Source of the DNA: Agarophyton chilense
Lineage: Eukaryota > Rhodophyta > Florideophyceae > Gracilariales > Gracilariaceae
Direction of reading: 5' to 3'
Length of the DNA: 64,000 nucleotides
NCBI GenBank assembly: GCA_030374765.1
Contig: JARGXX010000068.1
Span: forward strand, 2,790,001 to 2,854,000
Shown: piece by piece, positions 22,270 through 32,942 of the stretch
Layout of the letters: every line of letters starts with the position of its first letter
Numbering within the stretch: the first letter of the stretch is position 1
Program-made: the position numbers and the translations under genes
The notes under the pieces: model-generated
What the model saw: the letters and a program-made list of their open reading frames with translations, nothing else
What the model was told of the DNA's origin: nothing
The model's database searches: none

Positions 22270-22895
22270 TCACGGAGGCGGCGCAGGAGTAACTCCGTCG
22301 TCCACATTGGAACCTGCGGGAGCGAAACCGGGACTAGGGTCACCCCAGGAGCCAACTGGACCACCAGAACCGGCCCCAGCGAGCCGAGCACGCTTCTTCG
22401 GCGGAGAATCACCTGAGGAACTTTTTTCAACGTGGGAAGCCTCCCGGTCATTCAAATTTAGACCATACCGGGCATCTAAGTCGGCAGTAACCCTCTGGGA
22501 TATCACCTGCGCATTCTGCTACCGGATATGGACCATAGCGGTCTTTAGATCCTGACCCTGTTGGACAACCGGGGCGTAGCGCACCGAGCGATGCTCCCAG
22601 GAGTAAGTTTACCTCAGGACTGTCGCAGTGTCCATCGAGACGCAGTAATACCAACGTGACACCAGAATGGCGTGATGCACTGCCCGCGGATTTCGTCCGA
22701 TGGTATGGTCATAGCGGTTTCCTGGGCGCTCTTAAGCTACTTGGTATCCAGAAGAGCTCCCCGCTTGGTTGTTCGAAGCCATGGTGCCGCTGTTCACAGG
22801 TTGGTCCGCCGGGAAATGGATAGGAAACCGACGGAAGCAACATAGTCCGCAGGTAGAATGGCATATCCGACGGGCTTATAAGGCGATCGCCGCAT
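22270..22895 (-). pseudogene. E1 antisense accessory ORF, internally deleted
   Basis: Opposite strand to gag-pol, between chromodomain and 3' LTR. It starts at an ATG (22895) followed within a few codons by YKPVGYAILPADYVASVG, as in E4 (ATG at 58813; YKPVGYAVLPSDYVASVG). Further matches are SGTMASNNQAGSSSGYQVA and RYDHTIGRN. The copy then jumps to the C-terminal region: SMDTATVLR, QRVTADLDARYGLNLNDR, and the basic PPKKRARLAGAGSGG. Relative to E4 about 1.4 kb is missing. Several stops and frame changes are present. Function unknown; the Lys/Arg cluster resembles a nuclear localisation signal. Confidence 0.6.
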
Positions 22896-23410
22896 AGCGC
22901 AAGACCAATGTAGGAGTACCGCGACAGGAAGAAGGAAAGATGAAACCGAATCGAGCAGGACGACTGACGTGACCTTGAATGGACGAACCGCACACCGTGG
23001 TTCACGGCGGATAACGAGCGTAGGGTCCCCAAAGGAATACGGAAGGATAGGAAAGGCAGCAAGGAACCCTCCGCCCCGGTGCACGTACAGTACCTTAGGT
23101 GAACTAATTGCCAACCTGGCGCCAAGGGTCAGCTCTTACGCACTCGTACCCCTGAGGATCTTGGCAATGCGACGCCCCGTCGCGCCCACTGGTAACGAGA
23201 ACAACCAACCCACGGGATGGTCATAAGACGCCGACATGTCGGGCACGGCACCGTTCGTGCCCAGGCCATTAGGACGCTCAAAATCACGACGTTCCAACCC
23301 CGAAGGCAAGATTGGAGGTTCACCCATAGGTACAGGTAGAGCCAGACACACAGGAAGATGTGAGGCAATTTGGACTTCGCCGTGACGGTCGAATCCTAAG
23401 GAGGGAGATA
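22896..23410 (+). other. E1 untranslated 3' region and polypurine tract
   Basis: Follows the antisense ORF start. No sense-strand domain was seen. It ends in the purine run AAGGAGGGAGATA directly before the LTR, the plus-strand priming site. Confidence 0.7.
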
Positions 23411-23856
23411 TGTGAACGATCGATGATAACGGTTGAGTCCTGTAAGCCGCCGGGCCTTGAGGTATCTTTCAGGCGACACGTTCACGGGTTGACCTCAGGT
23501 GGACTCATGTAGATTATTATTCGTTTTTAACTAGTGTAATAGATTCGCATTACAGTACCAGGGAGATCTCAGCGCCTCGCCAGTACTATTTACTTGGCTC
23601 GAGTGACGCTTCTCCCTTAGAGTACGATAGGCACCGTTAGGATACTAAATAACTCCCTTTGGTAAATTAGTTCCAACCTTTGGTCTTCAAGCCATCGTTT
23701 CCGTAACTCCAACCTGTAGGACTACACAGTAAACGCCAGCCCATCGCACCAACTACTCCGGGAGTGCCACCGTCAAGGATTCGCACCTTAGGACCCGCTC
23801 TACTACGCTACCACCGGTCGAGACCCGTACGCTGACCCAACAGTCATTGCGTTACA
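23411..23856 (+). repeat. 3' LTR of E1
   Basis: 446 bp, TGTGAACG to GCGTTACA, followed by the ACAAT duplication. Antisense B box at 23777-23787 (one mismatch) and A box at 23797-23812. Confidence 0.95.
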
Positions 23857-24533
23857 ACAATCAGCGAGAAATCCGTGACAACACTTCTCACCGAGCTTTT
23901 CCCCAGTAAAATTTGCAAGACCTCAAGCAAATAAATGTTCCGGGATATGCAGGCACACGATATCACAAAATAAAGAGCAGCATATCCTCCCTCAGTGTCT
24001 ACAAACTGGGAAACAGTCCCTCTCCGACCCAGAGAAGCAGCACATTGCCTTCCTAATGCAAATTCCCCGGCCGTGAAAGTCATGTTCAGAATGCGCTGGA
24101 TCATTCGAAACAACGCTGTGTCATCATTAAACCCATCATTTTCAATACGCACATACCAAATGCTTGGACTGTCTGCCTTCACAAATACGATATGTTGTCC
24201 ACGAGTACTACCACATGCCATTGTGACTGACAGCCCATTGTCGAAAGAGCGCTCCTCCTCAAAAAACAATGCCTGACGACTATCAACATAAGATGCAATA
24301 TGGCCGTCGTTTAAAAAGGTAACGAACGACTTCGAGCCGCCCACGTTACCCAGTTTGTCTACTAGTGATGTGGTAAGAAGGGTAACACGGACGGCATTTG
24401 TTAAGATGTTGTGATCTGCAATGAGATCTTTGCTGCCCGTGAGAAGGGGGGGCTGGGATAAAGAACGCGCATACTTCAGGCTGCTCTTGACACCACACGG
24501 ATGAGAAGCGACACAGCGAAACTGAATCTCCAT
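23857..24533 (-). pseudogene. 5' part of the host gene split by E1
   Basis: Minus frame open from the ATG at 24533 (MEIQFRCVASHPCGVK). A longer version would need a TTG start. It runs 224 codons to the insertion site, then reads into the LTR and stops at 23844-23846. Segments such as TMACGSTRGQHIVFVKADSP, IWYVRIENDGFNDDTALFRM and YAALYFVISCACIS look like a normal soluble protein. No domain is recognised. It is completed by 14705-14969. Confidence 0.75.
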
Positions 24534-25110
24534 GCCGATATGATTCAAATGCTAGAGCTTAATTTTATGGCAGGTCGCCCTGATGCGGCTCAGTTGTACG
24601 TACGAAAGACAGCGAAGATGAACGGAGGGGATGAAACGTCTTCGACATGTAAATATGTCCATTTTGTACAAATGATGGCCGGTGCCCAATAAAATTATTT
24701 CAAACGACCATGCAGGTAGGGGTTGGCGATCGCTAGCGATCTCTTTCCAGCTTTTGTATCGTGAACCACACAACTGTTTAGAACAAGAGGTCACCTTTCT
24801 TGCGGGAGATTTACTAGAACGACATTGTACAATGGAAGTGAAATGGATAATGTTGGTGGCAGAAAGTTGAGATCTCTCGAAAACTTCCATCGTGTGTTCG
24901 ACCGATACTGGTGTTTATTTGCATCAAACCCAATAGTCCCCTTACAAGTCACCGGTCTCTGGGCCAGGTTTTCTAATACTTTAGTTTTTCGAAGGGCGAG
25001 CGTGAAGTAACCTGTTGCTGGTAGTATTACAGTTTCAAGTCACCACGCTCTGTACCGCTTGTCGGTTTTATACTCAGGACTTTGAATATGCAAATGGGAA
25101 TGAAATATGT
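24534..25110. other. Upstream region of the split gene
   Basis: A 112-codon minus frame with an ATG at 24890 (MEVFERSQLSATNIIHF) lies upstream of the split gene; it has no recognised domain and could be an upstream exon or chance. Otherwise no feature. Confidence 0.35.
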
Positions 25111-25138
25111 TTTTTTCCCTTTGCAGACAAATTCAGTT

Positions 25139-26010
25139 GACGATCTAAAAGACTCTTAGATCGTGGCGAAAATTACGCCCGCGCGTGTGTCTCAACCCTC
25201 TCTCCTTGGTCTTCGAGTGGCCGTCAAGACACTCAAGCCACTTGGTGAGATAGATAAATCTCTAACACGAAAGCGTGCTGTGACAGACTTTGAAAATGAA
25301 CGGAGTATCAACGCCCAACTTCGCCACCCCAATGTCGTGCTGTTTATTGGTTTTGTGGGATTAGGGAAGCTCTAAAGTCTCATATTAGACTTTTGCGATT
25401 GAGGAAGATTACAATGTTCGACGTATGGTGTATGAAGAATTCATAAATGGCTGGGAACCTTTTCAGTGGTAGCCAAGGCTTTATGATTTGCACACGGTTT
25501 GAATGTGATTCATCCGGACATAAAACCAAGTCAAATCCTGATCCATGGTGATGTACGAAAGCTTGGCGACTGGGAAAAATCGATTCACGCCACCTAAGAA
25601 CGTAGTATGACGGGCAAAACAGGCACATGGGAGTTTGTAAGTTGGCCAAATATAAGTATTGACTTTTTAGAGCTGAGTATCATCAACTTACATTGCCTGA
25701 CTGGTTCTGATCTGACGTTGGCGACTTTCTTGAAACCACAGATGGCACCTGAAATAGTTCTTCATGAGAAATATGGACAGTGTGCTGACGTCTACTCGTT
25801 TGATATGGTGATGTTTTACTTCACGTCTGGATAAATTACTCGTTCATGGAAAAGTACATAACTCCAGCACAAGCAGCATCGGATGTAGCCAGGCATGGCC
25901 TGCTACAAATCCTAAGCTCTCAGATTCCAGAAGTTGTATCACACATTATCAAATGCTGTTGGGCGGCAGACCCTGATATACAACCATAAGTGACGCAGTT
26001 TGTGAGCATA
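25139..26010 (+). pseudogene. Decayed protein kinase (tyrosine-kinase-like type)
   Basis: Kinase subdomains appear in order but in changing frames. LRVAVKTLKPL (ATP-binding Lys) is near 25213; NERSINAQLRHPNVVLFIGFV near 25300; LILDFCD follows a stop at 25372-25374; FAHGLNVIHPDIKPSQILI near 25490 corresponds to the HRDIKP catalytic loop with Arg changed to Pro; MAPEIVLHEKYGQCADVYSFDMV near 25742 is the APE motif and subdomain IX; IIKCCWAADPDIQP near 25950 is the C-terminal CW..DP..RP motif. No glycine-rich loop is visible. Stops and frame changes make this a pseudogene, although some breaks might be unrecognised introns. Confidence 0.72.
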
Positions 26011-26592
26011 CATGAGAAGGCAGAGGGTTTCTGTGCGCCAAAGTCGACTTCTTCCTCAACTAATTGGTGGACATTGATCTGAAGATAGAGGCAGATGTTG
26101 CAGAGCATGGTTAAAAAATTATATGAAACCGAACTTTACGGGTATCTTCTGCTTAAGCGAGGTGCATGACCGAATTTCAATCAGCTCATATGTGGAATAC
26201 TGAGGCAAGCTCTCCCGCGCGGGATTCATTTGGATTCTGAGCTACATCCTTGAGCTACAAGCCTCAAAAACAGTTTCAATGTATACAACTCTTACGAAAG
26301 TAGAACAGTCATGAATCATAGATCACCACCTTTTATGCGAAATAAACGAAGTTTGTTTCAAGTTTTTTTTAAGCCTCATTCATCTTTTTGTCCATTTGAT
26401 GTTCCCACTTGTGTGCGAGGTCACATAAAACGGTCACAGGTTTTTGTCTACTTTCAGTGTTGCAACTCAAGGATATGAGTCGCCAGCGTCTTCGCAAAAG
26501 TTTTGCTTGTTCATTCTCCAACAACATTAAGACGGAGGACAAGGGTTTCTTTTCGGAGATGAAAAAAGTAAAGGTACTTCACTGGGAATGAG
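26011..26592. other. Spacer, no gene seen
   Basis: AT-rich, short frames only. Nothing recognisable. Confidence 0.5.
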
Positions 26593-26994
26593 GTGGCTAT
26601 AATTGTTCCTATGACGCAACGGTGCAGTCTCGGGAGAAATTTATGGCAATGCAGGAGGCGGACAAAAGGGAAGGGAGTTGGCGAGAAGAGGCCGATTGTG
26701 GCGAGAGATATGGAGGTGGGGAGAAAGAGGGTGGAGGTGAAGGTGAGGGTGAAGAAGGAGAAAGAGAAAGAGGGGGAGGCTGGTGGGTTCCGGACTTTGG
26801 CGGCTGCTGTGAGTGAGGCAGAGAGAATTCTATCAGAGCAGGAGATGAAGAGGTGGGATGCTTTGGAGCGGAAGGACGCGAGTGATGAGGGTGAAGTTGT
26901 GAAGGAGAAAGGAGATACTTTTCTGCCAGACTTCTATGCGCCCACGTCCTCTGAGATGGAAACGCAGACATTACCGGGCGTGAATTGCTTCTGA
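26593..26994 (+). CDS. Doubtful Glu/Lys-rich open frame
   Basis: A 134-codon frame starting at GTG; the first ATG is at 26611. The product is rich in Glu, Lys, Arg and Gly (purine-rich DNA) and has a possible helical segment LAAAVSEAERILSEQEMKRW. No domain. Purine bias alone can keep frames open, so this is a weak call; a relic of the same charged gene family as 32943-35760 is possible but I could not align it. Confidence 0.2.
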   Translation: MAIIVPMTQRCSLGRNLWQCRRRTKGKGVGEKRPIVARDMEVGRKRVEVKVRVKKEKEKEGEAGGFRTLAAAVSEAERILSEQEMKRWDALERKDASDEGEVVKEKGDTFLPDFYAPTSSEMETQTLPGVNCF

Positions 26995-27189
26995 AGGGGA
27001 GGAATGGGAGAGTAGTACGTCGATGGTGGGATGGTTGAAGAGTTCATTGGTGTTTGGTAAAGGGAAGTAAACGAGCATTTTACTTCCATCCAACGGCGTG
27101 CTAACTAGCTCTTCAGGTCACTTCCTTGTTGCACTCGCCACCGCTATTATTCATGTGATTTCATGATGATGTGCTGTCCGGAAGATTTG

Positions 27190-28030
27190 AATTAGTTGCT
27201 TGCACATTGCCCATTCCTCATTTTTGCAGATTTTTTGACGATTTTCTTTGCCCCCTGCGTTTCTAGCACCTCAAAATAGCATTGCGAGAACACAGACGAC
27301 TTCATGTGCGACGCTTTGCGTGGCCCGAAATCGTGGTGTACCAGGGCACCATAAAAATGGCCAATGTCCTCTTCCTGTCCGAACCTCCTGGTAGTAAACA
27401 CGCCACGACCACTTGAAGCATGCTTGATTGACGACTTCCCAACTTGACTCTAGCAAAAACCGCCTCCAAAGCCATCGTTGCGTCAGTATCAACCAGTGAC
27501 ATCCTCCCCTGTAAATCTTGGAGCCACTCATGTAGCGCCCTTCCACGGTACTTTCCCAACAATTACAGGTCCCCCACGTAACGTGATAGGTACGACACGA
27601 TGTGTGATGGGGGCTTCTAGTAGTTAAGATATTTCTTGGGCGTTCTCCACATAGATGAGGTCTTCATCTTAATGCAGTGACGCGATTCCGAACGCAATTC
27701 GAACACCCTCACCAAGCGAAAACGTCCTCCGAAGACAACTTCAGAAATCATTCTTAAAGCGATCTTGAATGTATTCTTTTCATCTCCCGATGAGTCCAGC
27801 ACTTCCTAGTGAGTCTGAGTACCACTAAATGGATGTGAACCAAAGAATTTTCGCTCTCCATTTCTGGTTTTCTTACTGCCCAAAAGCCTCCTATTCGTGG
27901 GACCAGTGGTCTGCGATGTAAAGGAATGGTAGATTGGCGTAACTTTAGCCACAAGTTTTACAGATTCAACTTTGTAAACGCTTTGAATCTTCGTCGGACA
28001 TTCATTAATATCAGAAACGCAGTGGCCCAA
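27190..28030 (-). pseudogene. Unrecognised gene remnant
   Basis: Minus frames with protein-like composition in succession, e.g. GKYRGRALHEWLQDLQGRMS (27562 downward) and SGDEKNTFKIALRMISEV (near 27790). Frames change and stops occur. No domain recognised. Possibly the downstream part of the zinc-finger remnant at 28150-28790. Confidence 0.3.
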
Positions 28031-28149
28031 AAGCTTTGCGTTTCGTATGCATACACGCTCCTTACGTCCTCCCTCCTGAGATTTGCGCAGCCTATATCGT
28101 TCTCGCGCATTTTGATTATCTGGTTCTTTGTTTCTGGCTCTGTATTTTC

Positions 28150-28790
28150 TTACTTTCTCCTTATTTTCTCCCGAGAAGAAGGGGTTGATGAATCGCTCAA
28201 ATTACAAGAAGAATAATGAAAGAAGGGCTGGTAAAACTCCCTTGTTTTCTCACTAACAGCACTTGATGATAGAGCACAGCCCGAACAGTGTTCAGTACCG
28301 ATTGGAATCATATGCCGAAGCGGTGGTTCATTTTCATACCAAAAAGAGGTGACACTCTCTGGCACAAGTGCCAAAATGACAAAGACGGATGGCCCCTCCA
28401 AATGCCGCACAACAGTTCTATCAAGGCGATTAGACGTTGATCTTTGCGATGATTGAGTGTTACCGTCCACCTGAACAACTGATAATGCGCTTGGAAAGAC
28501 TCCAGCTATCGAATGGTTTGCTCCATTCCTTTATTTCTTTCACATGTTAAACACGTACTGCAGTGTCTTCTTCCTTCGGGGTCCTTTCCAGGAACATACT
28601 TCTGAAGCAATTCATCAGGAGGTTGATTTCCACAAATGGCGTGAATTGGTTTTGGGCACTTGATGCAATTATGGGCGGCGTGATTTCCGATGATACCGTT
28701 TCCTTCTGGACACGTATTCTTCTCTTTGTCAATTCAATAAAAGACTATGACCTGAACTTAGATCTATATCGAACATGGAACAGGTGTCAT
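28150..28790 (-). pseudogene. Zinc-finger protein remnant, possibly transposon-derived
   Basis: A minus frame crossing 28770-28530 contains NTCPEGNGIIGNHAAHNCIK, then CPKPIHAICG, then HCSTCLTC: a Cys/His array of the C..C..H..C...C..C kind found next to transposase cores in algal and oomycete elements. Downstream, 28470-28150 continues with a Ser-rich minus frame. Stops interrupt. No catalytic core was recognised, so the element type is unknown. Confidence 0.4.
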
Positions 28791-28889
28791 GAATTCCAGC
28801 CAATTCTTCCTTTCACAGAAGCTTCACGATACAAAGGTTAGGCAGGGTCCGAAACATGCTTTATTGTGAAATCAGAAATCGAGATCGAG

Positions 28890-30220
28890 ATTACAAACTC
28901 AGCGTTGGGTACATATCAACGATTGTAGAATCACTGAGGCACCCGACTGGCTTGGCCCTAACACGAGAATGACATTGAGCCCCAAGACACACAGCCGTAT
29001 GCCGCTTCGTACTTGCCAGAAATGTTAAACGCAGCACTATAATCCCTTGAAGGTGAGTTACGGGTTGTTCAGGTGGCAAAGCAGAGTTGTTTTCTAAAAG
29101 GTCAAAGCTTTCCCGAAAATTCGCGTAACCATTTTCAAAATTGCCTAGTCCAACCAAAAACAAGAATTTTACATTATCGCGTAACCGCGCAGCCCAATCA
29201 ATGCACATCATGAGTAAAGTGCATTCTTTCATGAATGATCTGGACGAGTCCCCATATCTCCTTGGTAGATGAGTAGAATCCAGGTTCCTTCCTTCGTCTT
29301 TCTCAAAGATTCTGACGGAATCGTGTCTGTTGCATCGTGCGGCTTTCTAATAATGCGAATGTAACGCAGCCTCGGGAGCAAAAGTTCAAAATCTGTGCCT
29401 TTTGTTGTACATTGCCCAACTCAACGCCGAAATACCTCCACCATGGATTCTTGAAGAGCTGTGTCGAGTGGTTATTAGGTATGTCTCGTATTCCGTTTCT
29501 ATCAAGCATCCAAGCGTCTCCAGTTGCAGATCCAAAACATTTCGCTTTCTTATATGTGCATGAAAGAGCAGTTAAAACACAGTTTTGCTTGGCCTTTTTA
29601 ATCTTGGAGAACTTGTTCTAAAACCGGTCTCCCCCATTAAGTTGACTCATGGTTAAACTGAAAGGTTGATCGTAATAAGAAAATAGCTAGAACTTCTGGT
29701 TGAACCTGAGTGTACTGAAGTATGCCCAAACATTATTGTTCTTGAATCTACAAATTTTACTAAGCAGTTGAATACATTGTCTTTGGTTCGTCGTGTTGAG
29801 ACCCCAGCGCCGGTATGAACATCGAGACTAATAGGAACAAAGTAAGTGTTACTTCTCTCACACAAAGCGCCGCACTTCCTCTGTTTCTGGGACTTCGCCC
29901 TCTCCGCTGTACCACCAAATACCGAGCAACGAATACTGCATTAAGTCGAATTTTGAGGATTAACGATGGTAACATCAATTCTCAATCGCTGCAAATGAAA
30001 TCTTTGGTCGTCAACAACAGTGTTCAGACGCCATTGACCATTTTCGTCAAGATTTTGCTGAGACGGGAAGTGATAGTCGTGAGAAACGGGCTGGCACAAA
30101 GGATGCAACTTTCGGAAACTGTGGAAGACATGCTGGAGGTCATTAGGGCTTCGATTTGTTCCCAATCCAACTGCATATGTAATGGGCCTCACAACATCAT
30201 TCTCTCCCCCCCTAGCCACA
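28890..30220 (-). other. Minus-strand coding-like remnants
   Basis: Successive short minus frames look protein-like (LRDNVKFLFLVGLGNFENGY near 29170; RPITYAVGLGTNRSPNDLQH near 30195) but are separated by stops and frame changes. No domain recognised. Plus frames here look like shadows. Confidence 0.25.
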
Positions 30221-30889
30221 CCATCGCCTTCCGTTGTCCATCTTCACCACGTTTTCCGCCGTTCTTATTATATCAAGTACCAAATTCCGCTTGTGTGGCC
30301 CATAAGTCGCATGTTCAGAGTCTGAACCATTTTCCACGCAGATATCTAGACTACCCCGTCTGTCGAATCTTCATCCTCTTTTCCAATGGCCTAACGCGGT
30401 GCGCGGCTGATTCCGTCCATCTGGTCTAACAGTCGCGATCGCTGCACTTGCTCCCCCCACTCCTGCGTATCCTCGCCATGTGCGCCGTCGCGTTGCATCT
30501 TGCGGGCCCACGTCAACTACCAATGGTTGCCCTCATCCCATCGCTTCCCTCTCGTTTAGCTCATGTCACGAGCAAGACCTTGTGAACAGACAACTGTCGA
30601 GCTGGGAATACCGTGGCGAACCAGCTCACAGCAACACCTTGCGAAACAATGCGACTATCTCCATCTTGGAAGCCGTCATTCGAAGCTCGTTATCATGCAG
30701 CCTCTTACCTCCTATAGCGAGCTCGACCTCACCCCCTCCTAGGCCTTCATTTCAGACCTATACCTACGTTCTCCTCACATGGGGAGGGTCTACGTCTCAC
30801 TGCGAGATGCCTCCATTCTTATACTGCCCCCCTCGCATTCATCCTCCTAATCTTTCCCTGATATTCCCAACTCTCCACCACCCTCCCCC

Positions 30890-31335
30890 GTTCCTGAGAA
30901 TTCTGCCGACGCGAGTAAGCGGCCTAAAACTTGCGCTGTTGAAGTTGCACCGCCGTCGGATGAGCAGCTTGGATTACTGTCTCCTGTTGCTGTAGCTATC
31001 GATGACATCCCTGATTTGATCAAGCCGCTCGCGTTGGCGCTTCGAAAGGCGCCTGACGTTTCTATCGTTCACGGTTATACACTCTCACAAGTTGCTACTG
31101 CTCTGGCACACGCTATTAACTTGCCTCTGGCGCTGCACGTGTTGTATTAATCGTTCCGCGCACTGTTTCAGGCGCTGAAGTGTGGCAGAAAAAGCTCATC
31201 TGCGGTCTTGACGAGGTCAAAGTCACTACTTTCCAGAATGCGTGCGCGCCACGAATCGCTTATTTTAACCCCCTGCGCCTAGAGCAATCACGTGGGGTTG
31301 TGATCCTCGCAGAAAAAACCTTGAAAGACACATGA
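30890..31335 (+). pseudogene. Coding remnant, possibly SNF2/ATRX-like helicase N-lobe
   Basis: Frame with SDEQLGLLSPVAVAIDDIPD, then GYTLSQVATALAHAINLPLA; after a one-base shift near 31130 it continues RVVLIVPRTVSGAEVWQKKL and ends GVVILAEKTL at a stop near 31335. The order resembles SNF2 proteins (GKTLQV...A, LIVxPxxxxxxW, GVVIL), but the Walker Lys-Thr is not intact. Family assignment is tentative. Confidence 0.35.
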
Positions 31336-32300
31336 AGTTGGAATGAAATGCAACAAGCGATCAGATAAAACCAAGTTGTCAACACGTGGGAAATTGTAAT
31401 ATCAGAGTCTCGAGGAGGCGATACTACTTGACACCTTTATCATTCTCTTTTTCGTTTGGTGGCTGATAGAAAAGCTGGGGCGGGCCTGTTCGTCATGTCC
31501 TCCGATGAACCTGCTCGCCTACGCAGGGAAAAGTTTTCAAGGCACGCTTTTCGCGACTGGACCACTCTTCTTGAAGGAGAATAGTAAATCAACTCACGCC
31601 AAACGAGAATCCGGTCGGAGCACCGGATTGAAAACAAAGAAACGAGGACCACCCTTTCAAGATGTATCTACGATACGATCATGATTTTCTCGAGCCGAAA
31701 GACGGCCATCGTTCAGCGATGCGCGATCTAATCGGTGCTATAGAGAACGCCCCGTTAGCGTTGTGGAATTATTAGATAGTGAGGCATTGGAAGAAGAATG
31801 ACATACGCCACAAAGTCAGCTGGTTGCGCCCGCTTTTTTTCGGACAGTGAAGGGACTTAAACGATTCGAATGATGAAGAATAAAAGACTGAATTTACCTT
31901 GCAAACAAACTCGAGAACAAGCCCGAGTCACCACATTACAAGCCGAAGCTCAAGTCGCAATTTTCGACGCTCGAGTGACCGTTGTATGCGAAACAGAAAT
32001 CCTCAGAGCTCTGAATTCACTTTTTCTAATCGCTCGACGGTAGATCCATTGCCTCCATTGGTTTCCGGCCTCCTTAGTCCGGAAACACATCCCATCCTGT
32101 GCACTTTTGAGTGCAAAGAGAGTACAGTACATAAGGTCTAAGAGTATGAGAGGCAAAGCACAAGCCGTAAAATCGTGTTACGAATGCAAAGGGCTTCAAC
32201 AGAGAGGTTTTTCCGAAAGAGAGCGAATCTTCATAGGTCATTGAGCGCTGAGAAGTGGCTTGGTACAGAGGAGACAACAACTCCTATTACCTCCCCAGAT
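31336..32300. other. Spacer with short open frames, no gene assigned
   Basis: A plus frame at about 31862-32043 is open for 60 codons with protein-like composition (QAEAQVAIFDARVTVVCETE), but no domain is seen. Confidence 0.3.
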
Positions 32301-32309
32301 GAAATCTCA

Positions 32310-32830
32310 CAACAGCGCGAACGTGGTGCCATCACTTAAACTCGACGAAATGACGAAATTGAAACACCGAATGTAAGTCGGAACATATCATTCGGTGAGA
32401 TGCACATGTTGCTGTCATTGATAAAGTGATTACTCACGCACTTAATGAAGCAAAGCTATGAGAAACAGGTTCAGACGCCGTCGCAGCAACTATGGGACCC
32501 GGATTGGATATTTTTCTCTGCGTTGGGTATCAAGAAGCTCGCCAAATAGCGCAGCAGCAAAAAAAGATATTTTCGCAGTCAATCATCTTGAGGCACATGT
32601 TCCTGCTGCACTGCTCGAGTCGCACACGTCTTTGCCACTTCTTACGTTGCTTGTACCAGGTGTGAAAAGTGTGATCGCAGACCTTTCACCCCGACGGAAA
32701 CACATCCAGATCTCGAACCCGAAAAAAGCGATTCGTTTGAACGTGAAGAGGACTTCGAGCAGCGTTAATTCGGTTTGTCTGCTCGCGTTTCTGCTCGCAT
32801 CGTTGGCGAGAGGTCAAGCAAGCCCGTGAG
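32310..32830 (+). pseudogene. Decayed Qri7/OSGEPL1-type tRNA N6-threonylcarbamoyladenosine synthase fragment
   Basis: Organelle-type TsaD homologues make t6A37 in tRNA. Fragments in order over several frames: NVVPSL (near 32320, cf. GGVVPxLA), AHVAVIDKVITHALNEAK (near 32408; the His belongs to the metal-binding set), then DAVAATMGPGLDI and VGYQEARQIA (32480-32550), then FAVNHLEAHVPAALLESH (about 32572-32630, the HxxxH metal motif) and LLTLLVPG where a functional enzyme has LLxSGG. Stops and at least two frame changes. The GPGL...VG...AR...NHLEAH order is specific to this family. N- and C-terminal thirds are not visible. Confidence 0.75.
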
Positions 32831-32942
32831 CCCTATCGAACCGCTCCGTAGCCAGCGAGTGTTCATTTACGTTGTCAGCGCGCCTTGCTCTTCGTAACGG
32901 TCTACGAGAGGTTCCGTAGCGCTTTTATAAAGGTTCCCGTGA

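Larger units (their letters stand above)
14975..23856 (+). mobile_element. Ty3/gypsy chromovirus E1, full length
   Basis: 8882 bp with 446-bp LTRs at both ends and a perfect target duplication ACAAT (14970-14974, 23857-23861). Internal order is gag, protease, RT, RNase H, integrase, chromodomain, then a region with coding sequence on the opposite strand, a polypurine tract (AAGGAGGGAGATA, ending at 23410) and the 3' LTR. By hand count the LTRs differ at about 46 of 446 positions, so the insertion is old. Many stops and frameshifts. Sister copies E2, E3, E4 occupy 41285-59670. Confidence 0.96.

Noticed and set aside
26622-26816. Glu/Gly repeat protein on the plus strand and its Pro/Ser-rich mirror on the minus strand
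   Set aside because: Both come from a purine-rich low-complexity tract; no evidence of selection for either.
30480-30995. 171-codon plus-strand frame
   Set aside because: Ser/Pro/Leu-rich from CT-rich DNA; the adjoining frame from 30890 has the better protein signal.
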